A DNA stretch of 64,000 nt from Poronia punctata (Eukaryota; Ascomycota; Sordariomycetes; Xylariales; Xylariaceae): NCBI GenBank assembly GCA_022579005.1, contig MU401645.1:1-64000 (forward strand), in the 5' to 3' direction. The notes below the pieces were generated by a model. The model ran no database searches, was not told the origin of the DNA, and was given only the letters and a program-made list of their open reading frames with translations. Positions 25,619 to 38,400 of this stretch are shown piece by piece. The position numbers and the translations under genes are program-made. Positions within the stretch are counted from its first letter, which is position 1; each line of letters starts with the position of its first letter.

Positions 25619-27745
25619 AGGGATTGACCCGCCCGTGGCCGCATAACACCAGGCCATGTCCGACAACGCGCGCCAAGCCCCCCAGCGGACATGGAGCGAA
25701 CCCAAAGGCCCGTGCCTGCCCACGGCCATCCGTTTGGCTCAGTATCGAAAGGCTAAAAGCCCCCTTCATGTATCTGGCCACAGAAGCTGCTGGGTCTTAC
25801 CAACGAAACTGCCGTATAACAACCCTCTTTCGAGTGAGACGTGTCATCTTTGAGCGTTGCATTCCGGGGAAAGGCTTATCGGAATGAATGAGACGAGGGG
25901 ATCGATTGCGATTGCATACCGTATGGCTCGTTTAAAACAGATTATTTTAACGGCTATGAACCGAAGACAACATGGCACAAGATTCTGGGGACAGTCGGGA
26001 TGATGGCTAATCTGTTCATTCGCAGAATATCTGCCTTATCTCTCTAGTGAAGAAACTGTAGGGACACCGTATGCACTTTAAGCCAACACTCTCCATAAGC
26101 CCTAGCTTTAGTCTCTCATGTATGACAAAACAAAAGACAGGCAGGCTGACGCGGGAAATGTCCGCCCGGCTCTGGTACAGCGACTCCCAGAGAGGAACCT
26201 CCCTCGTCTTCACATCTGCTTTCCCCACATATCATTTTGTTGCACGACATCCTCCCAGACCTCTGTGAGAAGCTAGTTAGGTTAGGTACTTGGGATCGCT
26301 GTATTTCTTTTTGTGAGGTCTTGATAGGCCCTTCAAGAAGACAGAGCTTCGTCTAGCCAGACCAGGGGTCCGAGCTAACGCCACTTTTCCTACATTGATG
26401 TGCTCATGAATCTTGATGTCGACGGCCAAGTGCAGCTTGTGGCGAGCATGTGTGCAGCCCGTTGCTTTTACGCCCCAGCAGCATCAGAGGATCATCATCC
26501 AACCTACCCTACCTTATCTAAGGAATTCCCGGGTCCCGGAAACTTCTGTACTTCCCTGGCTGCCTTGCTTTTGACCAACCCTCCTATATCATAGCGGACG
26601 ACCCTAAACAAGGTGAGTGACTCATGTCAAAAATAATAATGCGTGGTTTTTGTTTTAGCTCGGCGCAACTAGGCTTGAGGAGCCAACAATACTTCGATAG
26701 GGGGTACAAGGGGCAAAACGACTCTTTCTCCCCTCTCTCTCTCTTCGACGTGGCAAGTCCCCATACATATTACTTACCATGGCCGCATATAATGCGGCCG
26801 TAGCTCATTCTAGAATTGGCAGCGGAAAAATAACCAAAAAACGAAACAAAAAAACAGGGCCACTAACAAATTAAACTGATGGACCAACGCCCGCTGATCG
26901 TACGTATGTAGCTCACCGCGGTGCGATCTGAATCAAGCTGTTGTGTACATGTATAACAATAGTGACAAGAGGGTAAGCTACAAGAAAGAAAGAAAGAGGG
27001 TATATGACGAGCAGGATTGTAATTCTTGCCTTTTTACCTACCTACCTACCTAGGTACCTAGAAACAAGCTGCCCAGGAAGAGAAAACGTGTTGATATATA
27101 GAGCTACATTTCGTCCCAAATTTCCAACCCGGACCAATGTGGATTTCCGGCGTGATACACACACCCACACACAATCCAGCAAGACACTCTTTTGGGACGG
27201 ATCCCACTTTTGCTTCTCTGTGCGTTTGGTATATATCTGTATTACTTCGTCTAGGCTATGTATCTTGTGTTATAACTTATGTGGGTGAGTCGGGAGTAAA
27301 AACAGAGGAGCTAAATAGGGAGGGAGGATGATCCCCTCTCGACTACTGGTCTTTTGCCACCTAGAATAGTATTAAAAAAAAAGAGGCGGGCGTATCCTGG
27401 AACTATCCGGCAGGAAAGGGGAAGGATTATATCCTCGCTCACTCACTCACATAGCGTTTCAGCGTTATCGAGGCTCCAATGCACGACGCCGTCTTGAATT
27501 AGGTGGGGAAATCGATGAAGTGAAGAGAGAGGCTGTTCAAGTTTGCTGCTAAGTTGAGACATACATACCTACGTACATGTGGTATTACCAAAAGAAATAG
27601 GTACATACCTAGAAGTGAAATTACATACATTACAAGGCGGCGTCAAGAAAAGAAGAAGCACCCCATCCCCTAGTCTACATACAAAAGTTCCAACAAGCGA
27701 AGCGAAGCGATGATATCATGCCTCCTCGTCTTGGCCAGCAAAACT

Positions 27746-27771
27746 AGAGAGAGAGAGAGAGAGAGAGAGAG
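27746..27771. repeat. GA dinucleotide microsatellite
   Basis: Uninterrupted (AG)n of about 13 units. Confidence 0.9.
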
Positions 27772-27851
27772 CGACTGAGCAGGTTACATACCTACATTAC
27801 AGTGTTCTCCCTCTCCCTCTCCCTATCCCTTCCCCTTCCTCATGTGCGCGC

Positions 27852-27881
27852 GTATGTATGCATGTATGTATGTATGTATGT
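27852..27881. repeat. TATG/ATGT tetranucleotide microsatellite
   Basis: Tandem GTAT units with one interruption (GCATG). Confidence 0.85.
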
Positions 27882-28601
27882 CTAGGTACGTGCTGCTGAT
27901 GCGATAGGGATGATGATGATGACACCTTAACATGTGGATTTGTTTTTTCTCCCCGGCCATAACAGAGGCCAAGCAAACCAAAAATGCTTGCCTTGATGGG
28001 TTTTAAAAACAAGACCCAAAACTCGGCCGGCCCTGTTGGCCTACTTTCCAAATACATAGCACCGGCCATTTCTTGATCTTCTCAGCGGGCTGCTGCTGCA
28101 CGAGCACGAGCACGAACAACAAACAAAACAAACCAAACAAACACACACACACACGGGGTTCGAACCCCGTTGCTTGCTTGCTTGCTCGCGTCTTGTTTCT
28201 GTCCTTGGGTAAGCTTTGCTTTGGTCTGTGATAACTTTGGTCATCCAGTCAGTGTCTATGTACCCCAGCTTTTGTAAGGTAGGTACTCATCCAAGTAGTT
28301 TTTATTATTTATGCAATGGTCTAGATAATGAACAAATACAAAAAGACGGACGAAAAGAGGTGAGCAAACGTAGCTTAGCTTCCAAGCAAATCTAATAGGT
28401 AGCGATCTAGGTCACTTAAGGTTAGTCTGGCCTACTGCTTACCTAAAATAAGACAGTTCTAACCCGACTTGGATAGGTAGGTCGGGGTCGGTAGATCAGA
28501 CCCTTGTTGTTGTTGTTGTGTGTGTGTGGCACCAGTTCATTCAGTTCGGCTTTTTTTCTCTCTCTTTTCTTTTAGCGTCACCATGCAGGAGAAGTCCCCT
28601 C

Positions 28602-28619
28602 TTTTTTTTTTTTTTTTTT
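28602..28619. repeat. Poly-T tract
   Basis: Run of 18 T. Confidence 0.9.
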
Positions 28620-31600
28620 GACATGCATTTGTTGACAATCATATGTGTGTTGCAATAGAGATGAACCCGTGTTTCAGTTTGTTATTCTTTGCCTTTGTAG
28701 TTGGTTATGCATTGCATGTTGGTCATGTTGGTTAAGAAAAAGACGCGATTAAAAATGGAAAGCCTGGTAGGGCTGTCTGTCCTGTCGAATAGGGAATTGG
28801 GGAATGGGGGGTAGGTCATCCAAGGTTGACAGATCAACAAACATGAAGAGCATAATACATGCCACTCAAAGCTACCTACAACATAATTGAACATATGTCT
28901 AGGTTAGATGTATACTTTATATACGTCTGTAAGTAGGTATGTAAGGTGCTTGCATATACACTTCAAATTTCAATCCAAAGCCTTGCCCATTTTCATGTGA
29001 TGTAGGTGTGTAGGTATGCTCTATGTATGTAATAATAAGATCGGGCGTTATACATACAGCTTGTTCATGTCGGTCCGTCGGTCTATATAGGTATATCGTA
29101 GGTATTACTAGATGCCCTTGATTGTCATTGTAAGGTACGTTTGTGACCTAACCTACGTATAAACTTTACTTCCCCAAAATGAGATATAGATGCCTGTCCC
29201 TATCTATACCTAGCAGCTAACCTAGGTTACCTATATATGTAGGACCTCTCCAGTATTTGAACCTAGCGTAGACTACCAAAATCCCATACATACGTGTGGA
29301 GGTAAGCAATCCACCTCCATACCCCATTCCGATTGTTTGACGGGGCACAAGTATCTTCACATACAAGTAGAGCTTATCCCTTAGATAACCCAGCGACCGG
29401 TCCTCACGTCCAAGTAATAACGCCCTCTAGAGGTTGTATGGTAGGTATCATATATGATATGAGTTTCCACTGTTAGCTATCTAATCTAGGGTACCTTGTT
29501 TTGCCCAATCTTGGTTTATCTTTCTCTGCCTCCTTACCTATGTAGATAGATGCACCGGGGTAATTGCCAAGAATAAAGCCCTAAACTGCATCTCCTAAGC
29601 ATCGAACTTATTTTGATATATAGTAGGTAGGTTTGGTATCTAAAGTGTATGTATGTAACAAGCCAAAGGACAAAACGCCCGAGGTCCTACATATGATAAT
29701 GCTCAGGATACCTGTGCTATGTAGCAGCTATGCACCTACCTAAGTTAGTAGGGAGTCTAGTAGGGACTGTAGTTAGTTAGGATAGCTGCTTTTGTTTTGT
29801 GCGAACATGCATACTTTACCTACAACTTACTCATTTAGTTTCCATGTATGGAGAAAAGTAGCACCATCGAGGATATCAAAATATGTACATAGACATTAGA
29901 CATAGGCAAGGGACTGAGTTCAACTGAAAATGGATGCACCCCGCGGCCGCGTTTTCGGCGTATCGCCCCGTTGGATGCTGGATCGCAGCAGACGCAACAA
30001 CGTGCTCGTCTTTTTTTCGGTCAAAGTTCTCGTTGTTATGAACGCCGGCCAATTTCCCAACCCCACCGCATCTCATATGCAACATGGTGGTGCAGGTCTC
30101 TCGCGTAAAAATAGGGGGGAAAGACTTAAAAAAAAAAGGGTATGAAATAAAACAGATATAAAAGATAAATGCAGTCTTGGCCTGTATCTAGTACCTCTGA
30201 TCCGGCCCGGTCGCGGTGCTCACGGCCTGTAACTCGTACACCGTCCAAGAAAAACTCGGCCCATCTTTTGTTGTGAATTTTCTGTTTTTAATATCCAGCG
30301 GCGATGCCAACTCATCATTGCATGAGGTGTTAAGCGTCTGGTCTCTGGTTAGCGGCTGCAAGACCGCCCTTTCTATTGGCCAATGGCTCAGAGGCCTTCT
30401 ATCTAACCTAGTGGCTCCTGTCGGGTCTCTCAGGACTGTCCGGGGTCCAAGTCCTTCCCCCAATAGCAGTCTAGGTCGACGACCAGGTTTGGACGGAGGC
30501 CGGGGGTTGCCCAGAGTTTCGGCCCAGGGTCGTTCAGGGTGCGTCCAGTCAAGGCCCATCAAGCGTAAGTTCATGCATCTCATTTCTGTTCACCGACTTC
30601 ACTTTTGACAACATTTTTCTCTTCCTCGTACTCTTCCTGTTCAAAATCTATTTTATTAATAAATAGGAAAAGTCCAAAAACACTCAGAAGGCACTGATCT
30701 GCCAGTTATCCCTTATTTGGCATGTCCCTTCTTCCTGATAATTCTGTGCATCCTGTCTAGCCTCTGACGATCTTGTCGGATATTGACTAGGTACCTACCT
30801 ACATCTACAAGTAGGTAGATGAAGGAACAGGCATTAACTAGATATTTCGAACCAAGCTTTAACAAATCCTATCTAGTTTCGGCGCCAGAGGCGATCTGTA
30901 GACTACGAGTATCTGATATATGAGATGCTCTCTTTACATATATAACTGTATATGTGCATATATGCTCGCCATAAATGAATATCAATTACCTAGATAGGTA
31001 ACTAAGCAATACGTTGTTCATAGCCTATATAGACTAAATGCATGTTACCTGCCTCCTCAGGCCGACTACATTTCACCACAAGCATTCTACGGTCCATAAA
31101 GGGGTCCCAGCCCACAATCCATGACCGCAAGGCCCGGCCAGAAAAGCACGCAGTACAGCCAGCCGCCGTGCCGATAGACGACTATGGTTGTTGCATACAT
31201 ACCTATCTGCCTAGGTTAGGGGTTGGTACAAACGACCGTGTGTGGCCGTATTGACGTGATAATTCCAATAAGCCCATGGGTCCGCTCGTGAGATCGCCGC
31301 GGCATAAGGTAACCTAGCACGCCTACTCGTAGGTAATACTCAACAAAGGAGGTTTTATCTGTCTACCTATTCCAGCGGTCTCGTCGTCTTTTCTTTCTTT
31401 AATTTCTATTCGTCGTGTTATTCCTCTTACCTACCGTACTCTACTTGGTAGCTTATGGTATGTGTAGGGTAATTGGGGGGTATGGCACTGTTATAGAATC
31501 ACCTTTACTGGTTGACTTGATATCGTCCGCCTAGCTTCATCTTCTTGCATCGAATTATTATTCGGCTCGGATCAGAGTTCGCAAGGCGCTTACTGGTGTT

Positions 31601-33535
31601 CGGCCCACTCCATGTCCGCTTGTTATGGTCATCTCCTGCAAGCCTAACCCACCATATTGGCTAATACAGTCAGACATCTACCAACTCGGAATTAGGAACA
31701 TCGTCGTCACCTTTCTCCTGCTTGCGCTACTGGAACCATCTTCCCCCATCTGCCGCAACCCAAGCTAGCTTGACCAGTGCTTGACCCTCGAAGCCTCGCA
31801 TTGTGGGTTCGATGCGGATACAATGCGGGTACGTGGATCTCAGACTGGAGATACATGAGGCCGCGGCCATAGGCCGGCCTGCCAGCTGGTACAACAGAAG
31901 GAGCCCGCATGTATCTTTCTTGGTACCCCCGACGAGTAACCTCACTTCATGCCGTTGCATATTTTCGACGGTTGCGATCGGTTCCCCACCTCCACTCTAG
32001 TGCATGGCTATCCTGCTGGGTCGCTTGCTGCAGCATTAGCTCATTCGCCATCAGACTCGTCTGGAGACGATAGAACGTTCCTTTCTTGGTGATGTACCTC
32101 TGAGACATGAACCAGGCACATCCTTCTTGTCGGTTCCTCAATATGTCCTGAATGGGAAGATGTGACTGGCCACCCGGCCGAGTGGCCACATACTACGAGT
32201 TAGACGGTCATCGATGATTCCCTTTTCTTGTGCCCCCAAAAAACGTCTGCATACATACGTACATACATACAGACGCGATAATAATTATAAATTATTTTAT
32301 TTGTTTGTTTTGATTTTATTCCCCCTCTACCAGACCCCCCTCCCTAACCCCTCCCCTGGTCGAACCCCTTCCCCATGATTATTATGTAGGTCAAGGTAGG
32401 TTTTTCTGCCCGAGGACGTGTTTTTGGTCGCGGAAAATTGGCTCGAGTTTTCCCACTTCGCCACTATCCATGGCCTAGTCGCCCCGTGGCCTTTTGCCTA
32501 GGCCTGCCCACCGCCGGGCGTGTCGGACAGGGTAAGGGACATCAACAGAAAGGAAGGGAAAAATATTATTTTGTGTGGTGCTACAATATGCCCAACAAAG
32601 GTCCCGGTTTGGTACTTTAACTACCGCGGCTGGCACCGCACCGTGTAGGCCGTGGCCCGTACCGTAGCCCGTACCATGCTCCGTACCTGGTCTATATACC
32701 AAGGTTGGCTAAGGTTCCTTCCTCGATTCTAAACCTACATACATACCACGTACGTACCTGCCTACTGGCGCTGGTACATACATGGACGGACGTCTGTACA
32801 CGTAATGTACTTGCCTTACATACCTGTAGGTCTGTCATGTATGTACATGCCATGTATGTAAGAACTTTGAAAGAGGTTGATCGACTTTAGGGATGCACCC
32901 CCCTCCTCCCCATGTGTGGTAGTGGGGAGATGGCTAATGTAGACTCTGCTCATTTTATCAAATGGCCGTCAGTCGCGCCAACACATCAAGATGGGGTCAC
33001 ACTCTTTCGAGAGCCGCATTGTTGCTACCTTCATGGAACCCTTGGAATCTATCCCTTTCCAAGCACGTTCCTATTCTGTCCTGTTGCCTTTCTTCCGTTT
33101 CTTCATATCCCTGCCCCGCACTAACAGCTCATTTCTGCAATAAAGCACACATGTCTCGCCGTCGATGGCTCGTCTTTCTGCACCGCAGCCCTGAATACGT
33201 AGCATAACCTCCTTCCTCAACACCACCACCACCACATCACACCTTCGTCTCGTAGTACAGACTCCTACTATCTTCGCCTTGCCTTACCTGCCTGGGGGCC
33301 ATCTCCTTCCTCGACTAGCCTTCCCCACGTTGGGCTCGACTGCATACTCGCCAGAGTGTTTCCAAACCACCTTGCACACTCTATACCGCGTCTGTTCCGC
33401 AGCCAGCACTGCCACCCCCCGGCATTGCTCGCACCTGCTCCGGCTTTTCGTGGTGTGTGGGGTTACTTAACCACATATCGAGAAATATAATCCTTCGGGT
33501 CGGTACGCAAAGCCTGTTTAGCACCGGTCAGCAAC

Positions 33536-34443
33536 ATGACATCGAAGGGCTATTACATGCAATATCTTGAGAGTAAGTTGTCTCATTTGCACCTGCATCG
33601 GTCAATTGGCTCCGAGGGGGGGGGGATGGGATGTCCCGGGCCTTGGACATGTTTTATCGTGCTGTGGGGCTGGACGGCGGCAGTTTTGTCGTCTTACACA
33701 CGTGAGCAGGAGCATGCCCCTGCGTCAACCGCACGTGCAGCCTGCCATCGTTGTCCCGCCGGCGCCCCTGGCTGCCGTTGCTTTACGACAGGTTGATGAC
33801 GCTACCTGTGACCACATACCGCCTCTTAGCGATTAAAGCAGGCATGCCAACCTTGCTTGGAGATTTCCCCTGCAAGGCACTCTGTGGCTGCAATTACCCT
33901 GGGGACAGACAGTCACTGACCTGACAGGCTGTCATGTATATGCAACGCAGCACTACCCTCGAACCCCCATCATGATCCTGGCAGGGCTGATTTGACGTGC
34001 ACCGAGAAAATCCTACCATGTCCAGATATATATTGTTCTACCTATTTCATTCAAGGATTAGCAGCTGACTTGGCGATTCAATAGGCCTATGCCGGCGTCG
34101 TGGGTGGCAGGACCCTTCGTACGAGTGTTACAGGGATCCGAGTGGCTACACATGCCTAGTGCTGGTCAACGGGCGCGAATACCAGACGGATCTTGCATAC
34201 GAATCGAATTCCCTGGCCAAGGAGAACGCAGCCATGAGGGCCTTTATGGTGTGCCGGAACTTTTCCGTTAATGGAGGCATGCTTGCACGTAACGGCATCG
34301 TCCAGGGTCTCCCAGCCAATGAATCTGGAAAGCGCAAGAAGTCCCGTCATCCGTCGGCCAGTCATGGAACCAGCCAGCGGGAAAGTCGCCATAGCCACAG
34401 GTCAGGACATTCGAGCAGCAGCTCGACCATTTCCTTCGAGTGA
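33536..34443 (+). CDS. Small protein with a double-stranded-RNA-binding-domain-like fold
   Basis: Two exons, 33536-33572 and 34085-34443, give 131 aa. The intron (33573-34084, donor GTAAGT, acceptor AATAG with CTGAC upstream) is 512 nt, long for this genome, which is why the start is easily missed. The order of elements fits a dsRBD: helix (YYMQYLESLCRRRGW, 6-20), strand (SYECYRD), strand (GYTCLVLVNG, 33-42), strand (REYQTDLAY), and helix 2 with AKENAAMRAF at 57-66, matching the KKxAKxxAA signature of the family. The tail (about 93-131) is Lys/Arg/Ser/His-rich and disordered. An alternative third exon may start at 34920. RNA binding is an inference from the pattern; the gene's role is unknown. 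Start chosen because it supplies the expected first helix. Confidence 0.72.
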
Positions 34444-37400
34444 GGGAGGCATGAATGCAGCAAATGCATGTCCCGACGGCCCGGATCCCCCCTTCTCTTC
34501 CGTGGCCATCGGATATAACACAGTCCGAGGAAAGTGGAAAAAATAGGATGGCAGGTTAGGGCGTGCTAAAGACCGAACGAACGAAAACAAGAGAGAGCAC
34601 AAGATTACGAATCAGAGGCGCCAGTCAGATCATTGATATATACACGTGGCGAAGCTTCACAGCTAATCCCCCCCCCCCCCCGGACACCTTCCGCAAAATA
34701 CCCAAAACACAGCATCACCCGACGGAAGAAATGGAGACAAAAAACCTGCATAAAATAACGACGAAATTACGACCTTAACGACCTAAGATCGACGATGTTA
34801 CGAACTTTTGAGATGAGATTACTGAGAGTCTCTATTACTGATCTCCTCACGGCGGATCTATTGCTGGCTTTCAGTTACATTTCTTTTTTCTTTTCTTTTT
34901 TCTCTTCCCTTCTTATTAGGCCAAACGAGGGCTACAACCACATTTGGACACGTCAGAACTAGACCGGTTCATGACCAATGGTGGCCTTCTCCTGAGGACT
35001 CTATTTCAAATATCCTAGATGGCATGCCTTTGGAGCCAATGCTTTCATCCCGGGCATCCTCAACGGAGCGCCAGCCGGCGACTATGAGCCAGGCATCGTA
35101 TCCTACCGTGGACCTTTTTTCTCTCCTTTGGCTTTTTAACTTTCCTATCCTCTCCCCTCTGTGGATAGAATTTGGTACGCCTTTTCGGAGGATGGGACAG
35201 TGATGAAAATAGAACCGGGATTCTGTCTTTTGTCTACCTTTGCTTTATCGCACATCCCACTCGGATGGACCTTCTCAATTCCATTGGCCAATGCTACCCG
35301 TTTTCCTCCGGCACCCCTTGATATCCTTAGGCCTGGGCGTCTTTATCAGATGGCACCCGAAAGCAGGAACTGTTAAGGAGGAAGCATGGCAGACGAAATA
35401 ATGCAGGAGGAGGGTGGGCAGAAGAGAGGGGGGAGACGGGCGTAAAGGCACCCACTCTCCTATTATCCACCTTTCGCTTTTCTTTCCGAGGGTTTCAGAC
35501 TACCCCTGAGGCGGATAACGAGATTTACGACCATGATGATGACGTTATGACTACAAAGCGTACGAAGATTCAAAACTTATAGCACGACGTTGCTTTGAAA
35601 TAAGAATTTACAAGTCTCTTTTTCCACTTGCTGCGTGCATATACACCATATGGGGATATGCAGATATATACATGATGCGTCATGTAAAACCCTCGCTTGC
35701 CGTCATGTGTGCATAAGGTAGTGACTGGTACCTTGGCTTGCCGGTTCACACATTCTGGCATTTTTCTAGAAGCTGCAGTACATGTGGGTAGAAGCAACCG
35801 GAAAGGATCTGTAATCTAAGACCTACCTGAACAATACAGGAAGAAGTACTTATGTGTAGGTGGGATCTGATTTTGGTGGTGTGGGTGGTGCCATCCGGAC
35901 GGGTTCCTTGGGCGGCGCGTGTGACAGGAGACACACATCTGCATAACATACATATCTATGGTCCCTACCAGTCCCTACCTTACCTACTTGATGTAATAAT
36001 ATGTTGTATGTTTAACGATCAAATCCACACACCCACCCACCCACCCACACACACATCCGCGTCCACATCTACATCCACACACCCACGCCTACAACCGCAT
36101 ATACAAACAGATAAACATACTTTCCGAGGAGTTTCTAGACTACCTAGGTTGAGTGATGGTACTTTACATCTATATATATGCCCACTAGGCTGCATTTGTT
36201 TGTTTTAAAGTTTGCCTACCCCCTATTTAGTACCTTAACCTATATCTTTCTTTTCACGCAGAAGACACCCCTTTAACAAACACTATAATAAGCGACTAGA
36301 TCTTACCTAGATATTTAATATGCTAGATTATTGAAAGAGTTCTTTTAAAGACAGAAACCTGATCTCTTATCCAAGTCTTCTTATAGTTGTAAGTGTTTGC
36401 CTGATAATACCTAGCTATAATTGTTGCATTTATATGGTATATATCCTTGTATAAAACAGGGACAACTCAATTTTTTTTTTCCAAAGCCAACCTCTTACAT
36501 GTAACCTAGGTTACTTATAACAACATTGCTTGTATAGATAAACCCTGCATACCTGCAACACGGGAACAAGCGACTGTTGATCAAGACTCAAGACACATTG
36601 GCAACAATTGCCGCAATGCCTCATCACTGCGTAATACAACCAACCTTTCCTGCTTTCTCTTGCCCCTTTACTTGTACACACACCACACACTTCTACACAT
36701 ATACTTTCTCTCTATCATGTGACGGGAAAAAAAAGGCATCATGTCAAGGGAATTATTAGAGTGAAAGGGAAGGGAGAGTGGGCCTTATAAATCAAGCTTT
36801 GAATACGAATTTACCCCCACAACAAAGGCATTGTCTTTTGATTGGATAATCTGGGTTATGATTATTGAAATTTCAGGGGGGTGGGTGGACTGGGCGCGTC
36901 TAAAGGCTTAACGGCTAGCTCAGGTACAGTACTTGCGACCTTTTAAGTGGCTGTGTTAAAATGATAAAGTCTGCATACGAGTAGGGAATACATTTTGAAA
37001 TAGGTACCAGTAGTATAAAAAGTCTATCTCTATTGTCTTTGTAATTTTAGGAATGAGTTTTTACTACTTGTATTGTGTAGGATTTGGTTGATTTCCCAGT
37101 TCCATGGAAAAAGGCCCATAATTCATCAGCCCAAAACATATCACATGATGGCTAAGAAATAGGGACGTAAGACATGAGATCTGGATGGTACCACCACACT
37201 TGCTCAGAAAGCAAATTTGACAGATTGCATCTCATTTCGGCAAGGAAAAGAGAGGGTGGTTAAATTACTTTGGGAATGGGTAGATCTAGATAGGAAGTAA
37301 TCAATCACATGGACAAAACCCAAAATCCGTGTTCAATGTCTAGAACCACATCGGATGACAGGGGATAGTTTGACCGTTTGAAGACTTGAGAATGTCTGAT

Positions 37401-38400
37401 TGGTTGGAAGACCCTGCTCGATTTCCTCTTTTGTCCACTGTTGTTAGGGTCTGGGACAAGGGGCTTTCGAGAGGCGCAGCGGGCCTGTTGAGTGAGACGT
37501 GTCCGCTGTAAAAAAAAAAAAAAAAAAAAAAAAACGTTGAGTGGTAGGTAGATCTGTCTGTACCTGTACACTTGCAATGTGATCATTTTGCTGCTGCAGA
37601 AAGATGTGGTACGTACCGACTTGCGTAGTACATTTATCCCCTGCAAAGCCCAGCCAGAAATCATAGGGGTATGCCTCACCTGACCATGGCCTTAGTACGA
37701 CTCACGATCTCTGTACCTTGAACCTAGAAACCGCTATTATCTCTGAATTCTCCCCCTTCCTGCCTGTGGATAATAGGCAGAAATAGGTAACCATAGTCCA
37801 GACATACAATACAAACACAACACGTTAGTTGAAAGAACACAAACGTGTTCACTTTGACACGGACGCAACAGAATCAATAGGTACCTACAAACTACCTATT
37901 TGTCGGCCCCTTCCTACCCCCGGAGTTATTTATTGGCACCTGCATGTCGTCTTGATTGTCGGTCCCCTGTAAGAACCAACCCGACCGCGACGAACCACGT
38001 AGACAACCCCGACTTGCAAGTCACCACACCTCTTGCGGATCCTCCCCTATTTTTTTATTGTTCGATAGATTCCGGAGCTGCCTCAGCTACAAAACCCTGT
38101 TCCCGTTTTATGCAGTTCCTGCTCAGACTCAACAACGGAATCTCAATTTCTACCTCGAAACATATTGCCCGTTCCTCGTTCCCCACATCTACAATTCGGC
38201 CACACCGCCTGTTTAACCATTGCTGCCCGCCGCCCCTCGTCCGTCTCTTGACCAACTTTCAACTCTTTGTCCCTTTTTCTTTCAATCGCATCACGACCGC
38301 GTTCACCACGACCATATTATAACTATCTCCCATATCGACAAGAGTACATTGTATTGTGCTCCTCCACTCGTTCCAACATCTTTCTACAAATCACACCAAA
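34444..38400. other. Intergenic: dsRBD 3' region and GDP-mannose pyrophosphorylase promoter
   Basis: A strong acceptor (long pyrimidine tract ending TTATTAG) ends at 34919, and the next 280 nt are coding-like in two frames, so an alternative last exon or small gene may lie there. The rest has simple repeats (C14 at 34668-34681, CCCA/CACA tract 36026-36056, A25 at 37510-37534). The 500 nt before 38401 are CT-rich, typical of the leader of a highly expressed gene. Confidence 0.5.
37510..37534. repeat. Poly-A tract
   Basis: Run of 25 A. No retroelement body or target duplication was recognised next to it. Confidence 0.9.

Larger units (their letters stand above)
25619..33535. other. Nearly 8-kb gene-poor region
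   Basis: No frame with recognisable protein content was found. Composition is ordinary, not RIP-like. It contains simple repeats (GA run 27746-27771, ATGT run 27852-27881, AC run 28141-28154, T18 at 28602-28619) and very many TACCTA/TAGGTA words. One GC-rich patch at 30188-30600 is open on both strands for about 130 codons, without known similarity. The last 500 nt before 33536 are CT-rich and are probably the leader/promoter of the dsRBD gene. Confidence 0.5.

Noticed and set aside
28155..28168. GGGGTTCGAACCCC palindrome resembling a tRNA T-arm
   Set aside because: It is flanked by an AC microsatellite and CTTG repeats; no D-arm, anticodon arm or acceptor stem is present on either strand.
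37510..37534. Poly-A run as the tail of a LINE or processed pseudogene
   Set aside because: No upstream reverse-transcribed body or flanking duplication was seen; it reads as a simple tract.
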